Part shown: positions 8,082 through 16,158 of the stretch, one piece after another
Numbering within the stretch: position 1 is the first letter of the stretch
Layout of the letters: the number at the start of each line of letters is the position of its first letter
Assembly: GCA_040387375.1 (NCBI GenBank)
Contig: JAZKDW010000029.1
Coordinates: 1-64,000, forward strand
Length of the DNA stretch: 64,000 nt
From: JAZKDW01 sp040387375
GTDB taxonomy: Bacteria > Pseudomonadota > Gammaproteobacteria > Burkholderiales > Burkholderiaceae_D
Direction of reading: 5' to 3'
The notes under the pieces: model-generated
What the model saw: only the letters and a program-made list of their open reading frames with translations
What the model was told of the DNA's origin: nothing
The model's database searches: none
Program-made: the position numbers and the translations under genes

Positions 8082-9182
8082 TTATTTTCCTTTCCAGACG
8101 GATGCGGGGATCATGACCTCGCCTCTCATTAACAATCGGGCAGTACGCAGCAAGGCCGCGCGCAATACGTTTTGCGGGTTGGCGGGGTCGATACCCAGTT
8201 CAACGCTGAACTCGCCGGTCGGATGTTCGACCGACACGGTCTTGGCGTCACCCGCGGGCATCACGGCGATGCCCTGGGTGACTGATCCCTCGAGCACGCA
8301 GGCAGTGCCTACCGTGACCGCGGCGAGAACGCCGATGGCATCGTGGCAGACATGCGGGATGAAACAGCGGGTGGCGATGCTGCCGCCATCCCGCGGCGGC
8401 GCCACCAGGCACATCTTCGGATAGGTTTTCTTGCTGACGTCACCCAGGCCCATCAGCACGCCGGTCTGCAGGCGCAGCGCTTCCAGCCTGGTCTTGAGTT
8501 CGGTATCGGCGTTCATGTCGGCGACGGTTTCATATCCGGTGCGGCCCATGTCGGCGGCGCGCATCAGCACCATCGGCATGCCGTTGTCGATGCAGGTCAC
8601 CGCTATCGTGCCGAGCCCCTCGATGTCGACCTTGTCGAGCACCTTGCCGGTGGGGAGCAGGCCGGAGCAGACCGAGCCGGCGGTGTCGAGGAAGTTGATC
8701 TTGATCGGCGCCGAGGTGCCGGGCACACCGTCGATCCTTGCTTCGCCTTCGTAGCTGACTTTACCGCCCGGCGTTTGCACGGTGATGTCGCACTGCATGC
8801 CGGTATTGCGGGTCAGCACACGAAAGGTGGAGGTCTCGCCCTGTGCCTGCACGAGGCCGGTTTCCAGCGCATACGGCACTACGGCCGCAAGCATGTTGCC
8901 GCAGTTCGGCGTGGTATCGACCAGCGCCTGATCAACCACCACCTGGGCGAACAGGAAATCGATGTCGACACCCTCGTCCTTGCCGCGGCTGATGATGCCG
9001 ACCTTGCTGGTGAGCGGATTGGCGCCGCCGATGCCGTCGATCTGGCGGCGGTCGGGCGAACCCATCGCGGCCAGCAGCACGCGGTCACGGTCGGCGGTTG
9101 CGGCAGGCAGGTCGGACTCCAGGAAAAACGGTCCGCGCGAAGTGCCGCCGCGCATGAACAGGCTAGGAATTGCGGTTTGCAT
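8082..9182 (-). CDS. galD: 4-oxalomesaconate tautomerase (PrpF family)
   Basis: A 366-residue PrpF/diaminopimelate-epimerase-fold protein that converts between the keto and enol forms of 4-oxalomesaconate. The family N-terminus is clear (IPSLFMRGGTSRGPFF), as is the Cys-containing loop TPNCGNMLAA and the conserved IDGIGGANPLTSKVG. Equivalent genes are called galD (Pseudomonas) or pmdU (Comamonas). It is the first of the ring-cleavage enzymes in this run and is followed by ligJ, the order known from the pmd operon. Confidence 0.9.
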   Translation of the reverse strand: MQTAIPSLFMRGGTSRGPFFLESDLPAATADRDRVLLAAMGSPDRRQIDGIGGANPLTSKVGIISRGKDEGVDIDFLFAQVVVDQALVDTTPNCGNMLAAVVPYALETGLVQAQGETSTFRVLTRNTGMQCDITVQTPGGKVSYEGEARIDGVPGTSAPIKINFLDTAGSVCSGLLPTGKVLDKVDIEGLGTIAVTCIDNGMPMVLMRAADMGRTGYETVADMNADTELKTRLEALRLQTGVLMGLGDVSKKTYPKMCLVAPPRDGGSIATRCFIPHVCHDAIGVLAAVTVGTACVLEGSVTQGIAVMPAGDAKTVSVEHPTGEFSVELGIDPANPQNVLRAALLRTARLLMRGEVMIPASVWKGK

Positions 9183-9220
9183 TCAGCTTACCTTTCTTAA
9201 AAACATGACGGCTCGCGGAT

Positions 9221-9928
9221 TTACGCCAGCCATTCCAGCATCGTCGCCGCCACCGCGCCTGGCCGCTCCATGGTCGACATGTGTCCGCTGTCTTCGATGA
9301 TCACTAGCCTGGCCGCCGGCGCCAGCCGCAACATCGCTTCATGCTGCGCCGGCGGGCTCCAGGAATCCTGCCTGCCGCACATCAGCAGCGTCGGCAAGGT
9401 CAGCGAGGAAAGCACGGGAGTCGCATCGGGACGCGCCAGCAACGCACGAATCTGCGCCGCGAAAATATCGGGAGTCTTGCGGTCGATCATCGCCAGGATG
9501 TCTTCCATCAGCACCGCATCGCCCAGACGTTCGGGATGCACCATGCCGCCGGCCCATTGTGTCCCCATCGCGCGCATGCCGTCGCTGCGTGCGATGGCGA
9601 GCAAGGCATGGCGTTTGGCTGCTTCGGCTTCACCGTCGGCGCCGGGACGGCGCGCTTCGAAACCGGTATCCATCAGGGCCAGGCGCTCGACGCGCTGCGG
9701 CGCCAGGCGCATGATTTCCATCGCCACACGCCCGCCCATCGAATGTCCGGCCAGCGCGAAGCGTTCCGGTGCGTTGCGCAACACAACTTCGGCCATCGCC
9801 GTAATGGTATCGGCGCTGCCGTAACCGGGGATCTGGCATTGGGCTACAGCGTCCAGTTCGGAAAGCAACGGCGACCAGACGGCCTCGTCACATAAAAGTC
9901 CTGGCAATAAAATCAAATGCGGTTTCAT
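9221..9928 (-). CDS. Alpha/beta hydrolase, substrate unknown
   Basis: A 235-residue cytoplasmic alpha/beta-hydrolase. The nucleophile elbow is GHSMGG, the acid is probably Asp in CGRQDSWSPP, and the His lies in EDSGHMSTME. No signal peptide is visible. It sits between the importer genes (28 bp after livF) and galD (38 bp before it), all on one strand, so it is probably co-expressed. A role in opening an aromatic ester or lactone brought in by the importer is a reasonable inference, but the family is too broad for a substrate call. Confidence 0.88.
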   Translation of the reverse strand: MKPHLILLPGLLCDEAVWSPLLSELDAVAQCQIPGYGSADTITAMAEVVLRNAPERFALAGHSMGGRVAMEIMRLAPQRVERLALMDTGFEARRPGADGEAEAAKRHALLAIARSDGMRAMGTQWAGGMVHPERLGDAVLMEDILAMIDRKTPDIFAAQIRALLARPDATPVLSSLTLPTLLMCGRQDSWSPPAQHEAMLRLAPAARLVIIEDSGHMSTMERPGAVAATMLEWLA

Positions 9929-9956
9929 GCTTGAAGCTCGTCAGGTAAATTGAAAA

Positions 9957-10661
9957 TCAGCGTGCGACCCCTAGCAGCTTGCTCAACAGCTCAGGCTGGC
10001 TGCGCAATTCCTGCGCGCTGCCGCGATGGACCACGGAGCCGCGATCCAGCACCACGGCGCTGTCGGAAATTGCCAGGATCATTTGCGGATGCTGTTCGAC
10101 GATGATCGCGCTGAGGCCTTCTTCACGCGTGATGCGGCGAATCGCGCGCAGCAGTTCTTCGACGATGATCGGCGCCAGCCCTTCGGTCGGCTCATCCAGC
10201 AGCAGCAGCGTCGGGTTCAGCACCAGCGCGCGCGCCACCGCCAGCATCTGCTGCTCGCCGCCTGACAATTGCGTGCCGAGATTGGTGCGCCGTTCCGCCA
10301 GGCGCGGGAACATCTCGTAGACGCCCTCCGGCGTCCACTTGCCGGGCCGCGCCACGGCGGTCAGGTTTTCATGCACGGTGAGCGACTTGAAGATATTGCG
10401 CTCCTGCGGCACCCAGCCGATGCCGGCGCCGGCACGCTGGAACGACGGCATCTTGTGCAGGGCCTTGCCGCCCAGCGTGATGCTGCCGCCGTGCTGGCGG
10501 GTGGCCCCGGCCAGCGTGTTCATCAGCGTGGTCTTGCCGGTGCCGTTACGGCCCAGCAGCGCCAGCGTCTTGCCCTCTTCCAGCGACAACGATATATCGT
10601 GCAGCACAACCGCTTCGCCGTACCCGGCGCTCAAGCCTTCAACCCTGAGTAGTTCAGCCAT
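9957..10661 (-). CDS. livF: Branched-chain-type ABC importer ATPase LivF
   Basis: A 234-residue ABC ATPase with Walker A GRNGTGKTT, signature LSGGEQQ, Walker B LLLLDEPTEGLAP and the switch His in VEQH. The length and the EGLAP box are typical of LivF. It overlaps livG by 8 bp. Together with livK, livH, livM and livG it completes a hydrophobic amino acid transport (HAAT) type importer. HAAT importers next to aromatic genes commonly carry aromatic acids, so vanillate, protocatechuate or a related acid is the likely cargo; this is inferred from context. Confidence 0.93.
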   Translation of the reverse strand: MAELLRVEGLSAGYGEAVVLHDISLSLEEGKTLALLGRNGTGKTTLMNTLAGATRQHGGSITLGGKALHKMPSFQRAGAGIGWVPQERNIFKSLTVHENLTAVARPGKWTPEGVYEMFPRLAERRTNLGTQLSGGEQQMLAVARALVLNPTLLLLDEPTEGLAPIIVEELLRAIRRITREEGLSAIIVEQHPQMILAISDSAVVLDRGSVVHRGSAQELRSQPELLSKLLGVAR

Positions 10662-11448
10662 GAACGTTTCCTTCCGCTACTTCATCTCCATGACCTTCGC
10701 CATGTCCCAGATACACCGCCTTGACCTGCTCGTCGTTGGCAATGGTGTCGGGGTCGCCTTCGGTCAATACGGTGCCGTTGACCAGCACCGTCATGCGATT
10801 TGCAAAACTGAACACCAGGTCCATGTCATGCTCGATCAGCAGCACCGAGACATCGACCGGCAGGCCGGCCACGATCTGCAGCAGTTCTTCGCGCTCGCCG
10901 GCCGGCACACCCGCGACCGGCTCGTCGAGCAGCAGCACACGCGGCTCGCAGGCCAGTGCGATGGCGATTTCAAGCTGGCGCCGTTTACCGTAAGGCATCT
11001 CGCGGGTCGGCTGGGTCATGACGTCGGTGAGGTGGAACTGTTCCAGCAATTCTTCGCAGCGTTCCGCCACTTTTGCACTGTTGCCGAGCGGATTCCACCA
11101 CTGGGTGCCCAGCTTGTAATGCTGCGACACCGTGAGCGCCAGCGTTTCAAGCGGCGTCAGCGAATCGAACAGCTGGTTGATCTGGAAAGTCCGCACCAGC
11201 CCGCGCTTGACGCGCTGATGCGGCGCCAGCGATGAGATGTCCTCGCCTTCCAGCATGATCTTGCCGGCGCTCGGGGTCAGGACCCCGGTCAGCAGGTTGA
11301 TCAGCGTGGTCTTGCCGGCGCCGTTCGGTCCGATCAACGCATGGCGCGCGCCTTTTTTCAGGTCCAGCGTCACGTTGTTGGTGGCGGTCAGGCCGCCGAA
11401 GATCATGTACAGCCCCTGCGCCGAGAGGACGGTTTGTGTATCGCTCAT
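10654..11448 (-). CDS. livG: Branched-chain-type ABC importer ATPase LivG
   Basis: A 264-residue ABC ATPase with Walker A GPNGAGKTT and Walker B VLLLDEPVAGVPAGER. The signature motif is degenerate: MPYGKRRQLEIA stands where LSYGxQR is usual in LivG. The ATG used (MSDTQTVLSAQG) overlaps the livM stop as TAATG; a start nine codons upstream is possible but less likely. It pairs with LivF to drive the LivHM permease. Confidence 0.92.
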   Translation of the reverse strand: MSDTQTVLSAQGLYMIFGGLTATNNVTLDLKKGARHALIGPNGAGKTTLINLLTGVLTPSAGKIMLEGEDISSLAPHQRVKRGLVRTFQINQLFDSLTPLETLALTVSQHYKLGTQWWNPLGNSAKVAERCEELLEQFHLTDVMTQPTREMPYGKRRQLEIAIALACEPRVLLLDEPVAGVPAGEREELLQIVAGLPVDVSVLLIEHDMDLVFSFANRMTVLVNGTVLTEGDPDTIANDEQVKAVYLGHGEGHGDEVAEGNVHG

Positions 11449-12410
11449 TATTTCCCCTTCCCGAACCATGTCCACGGCCGCAGCAGGCGGTCGCGCCCGA
11501 CAATGACCAGGATGACCAGGAACAGTCCAATCCAGAATGTCCAGTACTGCGGCGTGATGCTGGAGATCGTGTCGTGCATCAGCTTGAAGATGATCGCGCC
11601 AAGAATGCCGCCATACAGCCAGCCGATGCCGCCGATGACCAGCATCAGCATCACGTCGGCGGAACGTTCGAATGCAAACACGTCCAGCGATGCAAAGCCG
11701 GTGGTCTGCGCCAGCAGGCCGCCCGCCGCGCCGGCAACACCGGCAGCGATGGTATAGGTGACCGCAATGCGCGACAGCACCGGGATGCCGATCGCCATGG
11801 CGCGCAGCCGGTTGTCGCGCACCGCCTTCAGGGTGGCGCCGAACGGTGAATGCACCAGCCGCCGCATCAGGATGAAAAATATCAGCGCAACGGTCAGCGA
11901 GTAGTAAGCCGCGGTGCGACCGGTAAGGTCGAACTCAAAGTTGCCCAGCACCGGACCCATGATGACGCCCTGCAGGCCATCGGCGCCGCCGGTCAGCCAG
12001 TCCATCTTGTTGGCCAGTTCCAGCAGGATCAGCGCGGTGCCGAGCGTCACCATGATGCGGGTCAGGTCGCTGCCGCGCATGACGGAAAAACTGCAGATCG
12101 CGCCCAGCAGCGTGGAGACCACGATCGCCACCGCCAGCCCCAGCAGCGGATCGGGATGGACCAGCTTGGCGAACAGCGCCGCCGTGTAGGCGCCCATGCC
12201 GAAGAAAGCGGCATGTCCGAGCGAGACGATGCCGGTGTAACCCAGGATCAGGTCGAGCGAAATCGCAAAGAGGGCCACGATGGCGATTTCATTGATCAGC
12301 AATGCGTGGCTCGGAATGAGCAGTGGAAAGGCGAACGCGAGCAGCCAGATGGCCGGCTCCCAGGCTTTCCAGCGTGAGCTCTTGAGTAGCGTGAGTTGGG
12401 TGTTTTTCAT
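11448..12410 (-). CDS. livM: Branched-chain-type ABC importer permease LivM
   Basis: A 320-residue integral membrane protein with eight to nine hydrophobic segments and the LivM-type blocks GYTGIVSLGHAAFFGMGAY and SPFGATLKAVRDN, the latter being the cytoplasmic loop that contacts the ATPase. It overlaps both neighbours by one base in TAATG junctions, showing strict translational coupling with livH and livG. Confidence 0.93.
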   Translation of the reverse strand: MKNTQLTLLKSSRWKAWEPAIWLLAFAFPLLIPSHALLINEIAIVALFAISLDLILGYTGIVSLGHAAFFGMGAYTAALFAKLVHPDPLLGLAVAIVVSTLLGAICSFSVMRGSDLTRIMVTLGTALILLELANKMDWLTGGADGLQGVIMGPVLGNFEFDLTGRTAAYYSLTVALIFFILMRRLVHSPFGATLKAVRDNRLRAMAIGIPVLSRIAVTYTIAAGVAGAAGGLLAQTTGFASLDVFAFERSADVMLMLVIGGIGWLYGGILGAIIFKLMHDTISSITPQYWTFWIGLFLVILVIVGRDRLLRPWTWFGKGK

Positions 12411-13282
12411 TATTTGCCTCCCTTCCTGACGAACAGGCCTTGCGGACGCCAGACCAGGATCACGATCATCAGTCCGTACACGATGAACGCGCCCATTTTA
12501 GGGATGTAATATTTGCCCGCCACGTCTGCGATGCCCAGCAGCAGCGCGGCCAGCAGTGGTCCGGTGATGGACGATGTGCCACCGACGGCGACCACGATCA
12601 GGAAGTAAATCATGAATTTCAGTGGAAAGGTCGGATCCAGTCCCAGCACCTCGGCGCCGAGCGCGCCGCCCAGGCCGGCCAGGCCGGAGCCCATGGCAAA
12701 GGTGGACAGGAAAACCACGTTGACGTTGATGCCGAGTCCGGCGGCGACACGCTGGTCGTCCACCGATGCGCGCAAGCGGCTGCCGAAGCGGGTGCGGGAC
12801 AGCACATACTGCAGTCCCACCGTCAGCAATGCGCAGATGGCGATGATGAACAGGCGGTAATAACCCATGCCCAGCGTCATCGACCCGCTGCCAAGTTCGA
12901 TGCGGCCGCGCAGCCATTCCGGCAGCTGCACGATCTGCTGCGTCGAGCCCATGAAGAAGTCCATGGATGCCACCGCCATGAACGTCAGGCCGATGGAAAA
13001 CAGCACCTGGTCCAGGTGAGGTTTGCCATACATCGGGCGGTACAAAGTTTTTTCAAGCACCGCACCCAGCAATGCCACGCCGATAAACGAAATCGGCAGG
13101 CACCACAGGAACGGCACGCCGTAGCGTTGCATCAGGATCACCGTGATGTAGCCACCGGCCATGGCAAAAGCGCCATGTGCGAGATTGATGAAATTCATCA
13201 ATCCCATGGTGACCGACAGTCCGATGGCGAGGATGAAAAGCAGCATGCCGTAGGCGATGCCGTCAAAAAGAATCGTCAACAT
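12410..13282 (-). CDS. livH: Branched-chain-type ABC importer permease LivH
   Basis: A 290-residue permease with the LivH blocks GLMNFINLAHGAFAMAGGYI near the N-terminus and TRFGSRLRASVDDQRVA, the ATPase-coupling loop. It ends VWRPQGLFVRKGGK, typical for the family. It begins 72 bp after the binding-protein gene; that interval has no obvious independent promoter. Confidence 0.93.
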   Translation of the reverse strand: MLTILFDGIAYGMLLFILAIGLSVTMGLMNFINLAHGAFAMAGGYITVILMQRYGVPFLWCLPISFIGVALLGAVLEKTLYRPMYGKPHLDQVLFSIGLTFMAVASMDFFMGSTQQIVQLPEWLRGRIELGSGSMTLGMGYYRLFIIAICALLTVGLQYVLSRTRFGSRLRASVDDQRVAAGLGINVNVVFLSTFAMGSGLAGLGGALGAEVLGLDPTFPLKFMIYFLIVVAVGGTSSITGPLLAALLLGIADVAGKYYIPKMGAFIVYGLMIVILVWRPQGLFVRKGGK

Positions 13283-13354
13283 GATTTTTCAATGTGCAGT
13301 AAAAGGACTCTGTTCAAGCCCGGGTTGATGGTTCATTGCCCAGCCCTTTTCCGG

Positions 13355-14527
13355 TTATTTCTTTTTCCAGGGATCTTTTACCGCTTCCTGCTTCGAGAAC
13401 TCGGTATTGTAGAGTTGCGTGCCGACCTTCTCGACCCGGCGGATGTACACGTTCTGCACGATATCGCGAGTTTGCGCATCGATCATGATCGGGCCGCGCG
13501 GGCTTTCGAAAACCTGTCCCTTCATTGCACCGATCAAGGCCTCGCCGCCGCCGGCGCCCTTGGTGGTCTTCAGCGCTTCGTAGATGATGCGCATGCCGTC
13601 GTAACCGCCGACCGCCATGAAGTTCGGGCGCAAGCCCTTGTTGGCTTTCTGGAAGCCGTCGACGAATTTCTGGTTCAGCGGCGACTTGTGCGATGCCGAG
13701 TAATGATGGCTGGTGACCACGCCCAGCGCAACGTCGCCCATGTCGTTCAGGATGTCGTCGTCGGTGACGCTGCCTTCGGCGATCAGCTTGATGCCGGCCT
13801 TGTCGAGACCACGCTCGGAGAACTGCTTGAGCAAGGCCGAACCTGCGCCCGACGGCACGAATGCAAACAACGCATCCGGCTTGATGTCGCGCACTTTCTG
13901 CAGGAACGGCGCGTAGTCGGGATTGCGCAGAGGCACACGCAGCGACTCGATCACCTTGCCGCCGTTGAGAATGAACTGCTCCCGGAACGCACGCTCGGAA
14001 TCATGTCCGGGCCCGAAATCGGTGACCAGGCTGACCACGGTCTTGATGTTGTTCTTGTAGGCCCAGTCCGCGAGGCTGACGATCACCTGCGAGGCGGTGA
14101 AGCTGGAGCGCACGATGTACGGCGACGCTTCGGTAATGGTCGAGGTGGCCGCAGCCATCACTACCATCGGGGTCTTGGATTGCGTGGCGATCGGCGCGGC
14201 GGCAAAGGCCAGCGGCGTCAGGCCGAATCCTGCCAGCACGTTGACCTTGTCGTTGACGACCAGTTCTTGCGCAATACGCTTGGTGGCGTCAGGCACGCTG
14301 GCGTCGTCCTTGACGATCAGCTGAACTTTTTTGCCGGCGATCGTACTGCCGTTTTGCGCCATGTACAGGCGGGCGGCGGCTTCAATCTGCTTGCCGGTGG
14401 AGGCAAACGCACCGGTCATCGGCAAAATCATGCCAATCTTGAATGTATTTTCCTGCGCTATCGCACTGGTACCAGCAAGCGCGGCGACAGATACCGCTAT
14501 TGCGCGAAGAAATTCTCGTTTTTGCAT
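13355..14527 (-). CDS. livK: ABC importer periplasmic substrate-binding protein
   Basis: A 390-residue type I periplasmic binding protein (Peripla_BP_6/LivJ-like). A signal peptide is clear (MQKREFLRAIAVSVAALAG..., cleavage expected after SAIA at about residue 24), then the mature start ENTFKIGMILPMTGAFA. The ligand is unknown. In this family binding proteins beside vanillate and protocatechuate genes usually bind aromatic acids. It is the first gene of the importer run and probably marks the operon promoter, in the 199 bp separating it from vanA. Confidence 0.92.
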   Translation of the reverse strand: MQKREFLRAIAVSVAALAGTSAIAQENTFKIGMILPMTGAFASTGKQIEAAARLYMAQNGSTIAGKKVQLIVKDDASVPDATKRIAQELVVNDKVNVLAGFGLTPLAFAAAPIATQSKTPMVVMAAATSTITEASPYIVRSSFTASQVIVSLADWAYKNNIKTVVSLVTDFGPGHDSERAFREQFILNGGKVIESLRVPLRNPDYAPFLQKVRDIKPDALFAFVPSGAGSALLKQFSERGLDKAGIKLIAEGSVTDDDILNDMGDVALGVVTSHHYSASHKSPLNQKFVDGFQKANKGLRPNFMAVGGYDGMRIIYEALKTTKGAGGGEALIGAMKGQVFESPRGPIMIDAQTRDIVQNVYIRRVEKVGTQLYNTEFSKQEAVKDPWKKK

Positions 14528-14683
14528 GACATGTCTCCTGACGGGTGGGTGTACTTATGAAAATTGTTGAATCGGATCAGGGCTGACAGCCACTTTTCTT
14601 TTCCGAAATCTGTTTTTGTGGAAATTAAAGACTCGCATGACTGTAATTGCATCGCCGTTCTAATACAAGAGCAATTTCAGACT

Positions 14684-14712
14684 GGCAGTTATCGCACTAT
14701 GCGATAACTGCC
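14684..14712. promoter_or_regulatory. Perfect 13-bp hairpin between vanA and livK
   Basis: GGCAGTTATCGCA at 14684-14696 is followed by a 3-base loop and its exact complement. It lies 14 bp beyond the vanA stop and about 157 bp upstream of livK. No T-run follows on either strand, so it is not a textbook terminator. It could be a processing or attenuation hairpin between vanA and the importer operon, or an operator for a dimeric repressor. Confidence 0.5.
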
Positions 14713-14726
14713 ATGCGTGCGGGTCT

Positions 14727-15770
14727 TCAGCTTGCCTGCGCGGCGCCCTGCTCTTTTTTAATGATGCGGTCAAGAACCCGGCGCGACTGCACGCCGCCGG
14801 AATCGATATTGAGCATCAGCAGGCGCCGGCCCGGATTGGCCAGCAGGTTCTTTTGCTGCAGCTCGAGCATCTCCATATCTTCGGCGAACACCTGCCCCTG
14901 GGCTTCGCGGATCTGCGCGGTGAGCGCTTCGTCCTGCGGATTGAAGTTACGCGCCATGCCCCAGAAATACCAGATCGAGGTTTCGGTTTCTGGCGTGCAG
15001 AAGTCCACCACGATGCTGTAAGCCTTGTCTTTCGGCGCGGCGTGGTATCCGCCCTTGCCGGCATGGGCAACACCGACTTCGATCATCACGTGGCTGGGCG
15101 GCGTGAAGCGGCAAATCTGCCAGCGGTCGCACAGCACATCGTCGGCCAGGTTGTTGCCGCGCAGCGCGGTGCGCCAGAACGGCGGCGCCATGATGTTTTC
15201 CATGTGCCGGCTGGTGATCACCTCGTCGCCCTCGACCTTGGTGGCCGATGGCGCTTCGTCGATCTCCTTCTGGCCGATGCTGGTCGTGTGCACATAGGTC
15301 TCGTGCGTCAGGTCCATCAGGTTGTCGATCATCAGGCGATAGTCGCAATTGATATGGTACAAACCGCCGCCATAGGCCCACTCGGGGTTCTCGGCCCATT
15401 CAAGGTGATGGATGTCGTCGGGATTGGCGAGCTTCTCGTCGCCGGTCCAGACCCAGATGAAGCCGTGGCGCTCGACCACCGGATAGGTGCGGATGCAGGG
15501 AAAGCCGCCCACCCGCTGGCCCGGCATGTGCACGGTCTTGCCGTCGCAACCCATTTCCAGGCCGTGATAACCGCATTGCAGCTTGCCTTCGATCACCTTG
15601 CCCAAAGAGAGTGGCGCACCCCGATGCGGACAAAAATCCTCGACCGCGGCAGCCTTGCCTTCTGGTCCGCGGAAAAACGCGATCTTCTCGCCGCAAATCA
15701 TGCGGCCTAGCGGCTTTTCCTTGATTTCGTCGGGGTAACATGCGACATACCAAGCATTTTTGGGAAACAT
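14727..15770 (-). CDS. vanA: Vanillate O-demethylase, Rieske oxygenase subunit
   Basis: A 347-residue Rieske non-heme iron oxygenase that demethylates vanillate to protocatechuate and formaldehyde, using electrons from VanB. The Rieske [2Fe-2S] ligands are Cys47-x-His49 (DFCPHRGAP) and Cys66-x2-His69 (QCGYHG). The mononuclear iron site lies in NLMDLTHETYVH. The N-terminus MFPKNAWYVACYPDEI is characteristic of VanA. It is divergent from vanB, unlike the usual vanAB operon, and upstream of the importer and ring-cleavage genes on the same strand. Confidence 0.95.
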   Translation of the reverse strand: MFPKNAWYVACYPDEIKEKPLGRMICGEKIAFFRGPEGKAAAVEDFCPHRGAPLSLGKVIEGKLQCGYHGLEMGCDGKTVHMPGQRVGGFPCIRTYPVVERHGFIWVWTGDEKLANPDDIHHLEWAENPEWAYGGGLYHINCDYRLMIDNLMDLTHETYVHTTSIGQKEIDEAPSATKVEGDEVITSRHMENIMAPPFWRTALRGNNLADDVLCDRWQICRFTPPSHVMIEVGVAHAGKGGYHAAPKDKAYSIVVDFCTPETETSIWYFWGMARNFNPQDEALTAQIREAQGQVFAEDMEMLELQQKNLLANPGRRLLMLNIDSGGVQSRRVLDRIIKKEQGAAQAS

Positions 15771-15890
15771 GACTTACTCCTGATAAAGCGATGCAGATTG
15801 CGCCTGTTGATCCGTCACACCTTCCGCCAGAAGGTCAAGCCGTGCGGATACCATTTCATTAGGCCAATATTATGCCTCGTGTTTCGACAA

Positions 15891-15902
15891 ATTGTATACA
15901 TT
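15891..15902. promoter_or_regulatory. Candidate VanR-type (GntR) operator, vanA-proximal
   Basis: ATTGTATACATT, centred on the perfect 8-bp palindrome TGTATACA, lies about 120 bp upstream of vanA. It resembles the ATTGGATCCAAT operator known for the GntR regulator VanR of Caulobacter, and it is matched at 10-11 of 12 positions by a second site before vanB. Binding is inferred. Confidence 0.5.
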
Positions 15903-16120
15903 GCCCAGTTTTATTTCGTAAATATTTCAGTCAACAAGATTTCACCGAGAAACAGCCGCTGTTTATTGCTACACGGAATTTTTTATATATTTTTCCTTTA
16001 TTTTCATACACTTAAAAGATTTTCACTGGCATTACCCGGATTATCAGAATTACACATCTGCATTAATCATGCAAATAAATTAATTGCCAACATGATTTTC
16101 GAGTGGACATAAACACGCTA

Positions 16121-16132
16121 ATTGGATACATT
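16121..16132. promoter_or_regulatory. Candidate VanR-type (GntR) operator, vanB-proximal
   Basis: ATTGGATACATT lies 26 bp upstream of the vanB start and differs from the vanA-proximal site at only one base. Its ATTGGAT half equals that of the Caulobacter VanR operator. The position, between promoter and ribosome site, would suit repression of vanB. Confidence 0.5.
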
Positions 16133-16158
16133 TGCCGCATTAAACGGAGACCGATCTT

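Larger units (their letters stand above)
15771..16158. promoter_or_regulatory. AT-rich divergent vanA/vanB promoter region
   Basis: The 388 bp between the divergent vanA and vanB starts are clearly more AT-rich than the flanking genes and hold no credible coding sequence. Two related 12-mers that look like regulator sites are listed separately. Promoters for both genes must lie here. vanB has GGAG 8 bases before its ATG. Confidence 0.75.

Noticed and set aside
12440..14560. A 706-codon plus-strand open frame opposite livH and livK
   Set aside because: It is antisense to well-supported permease and binding-protein genes, has shadow-type composition (Gln, His, Arg) and no ribosome site.
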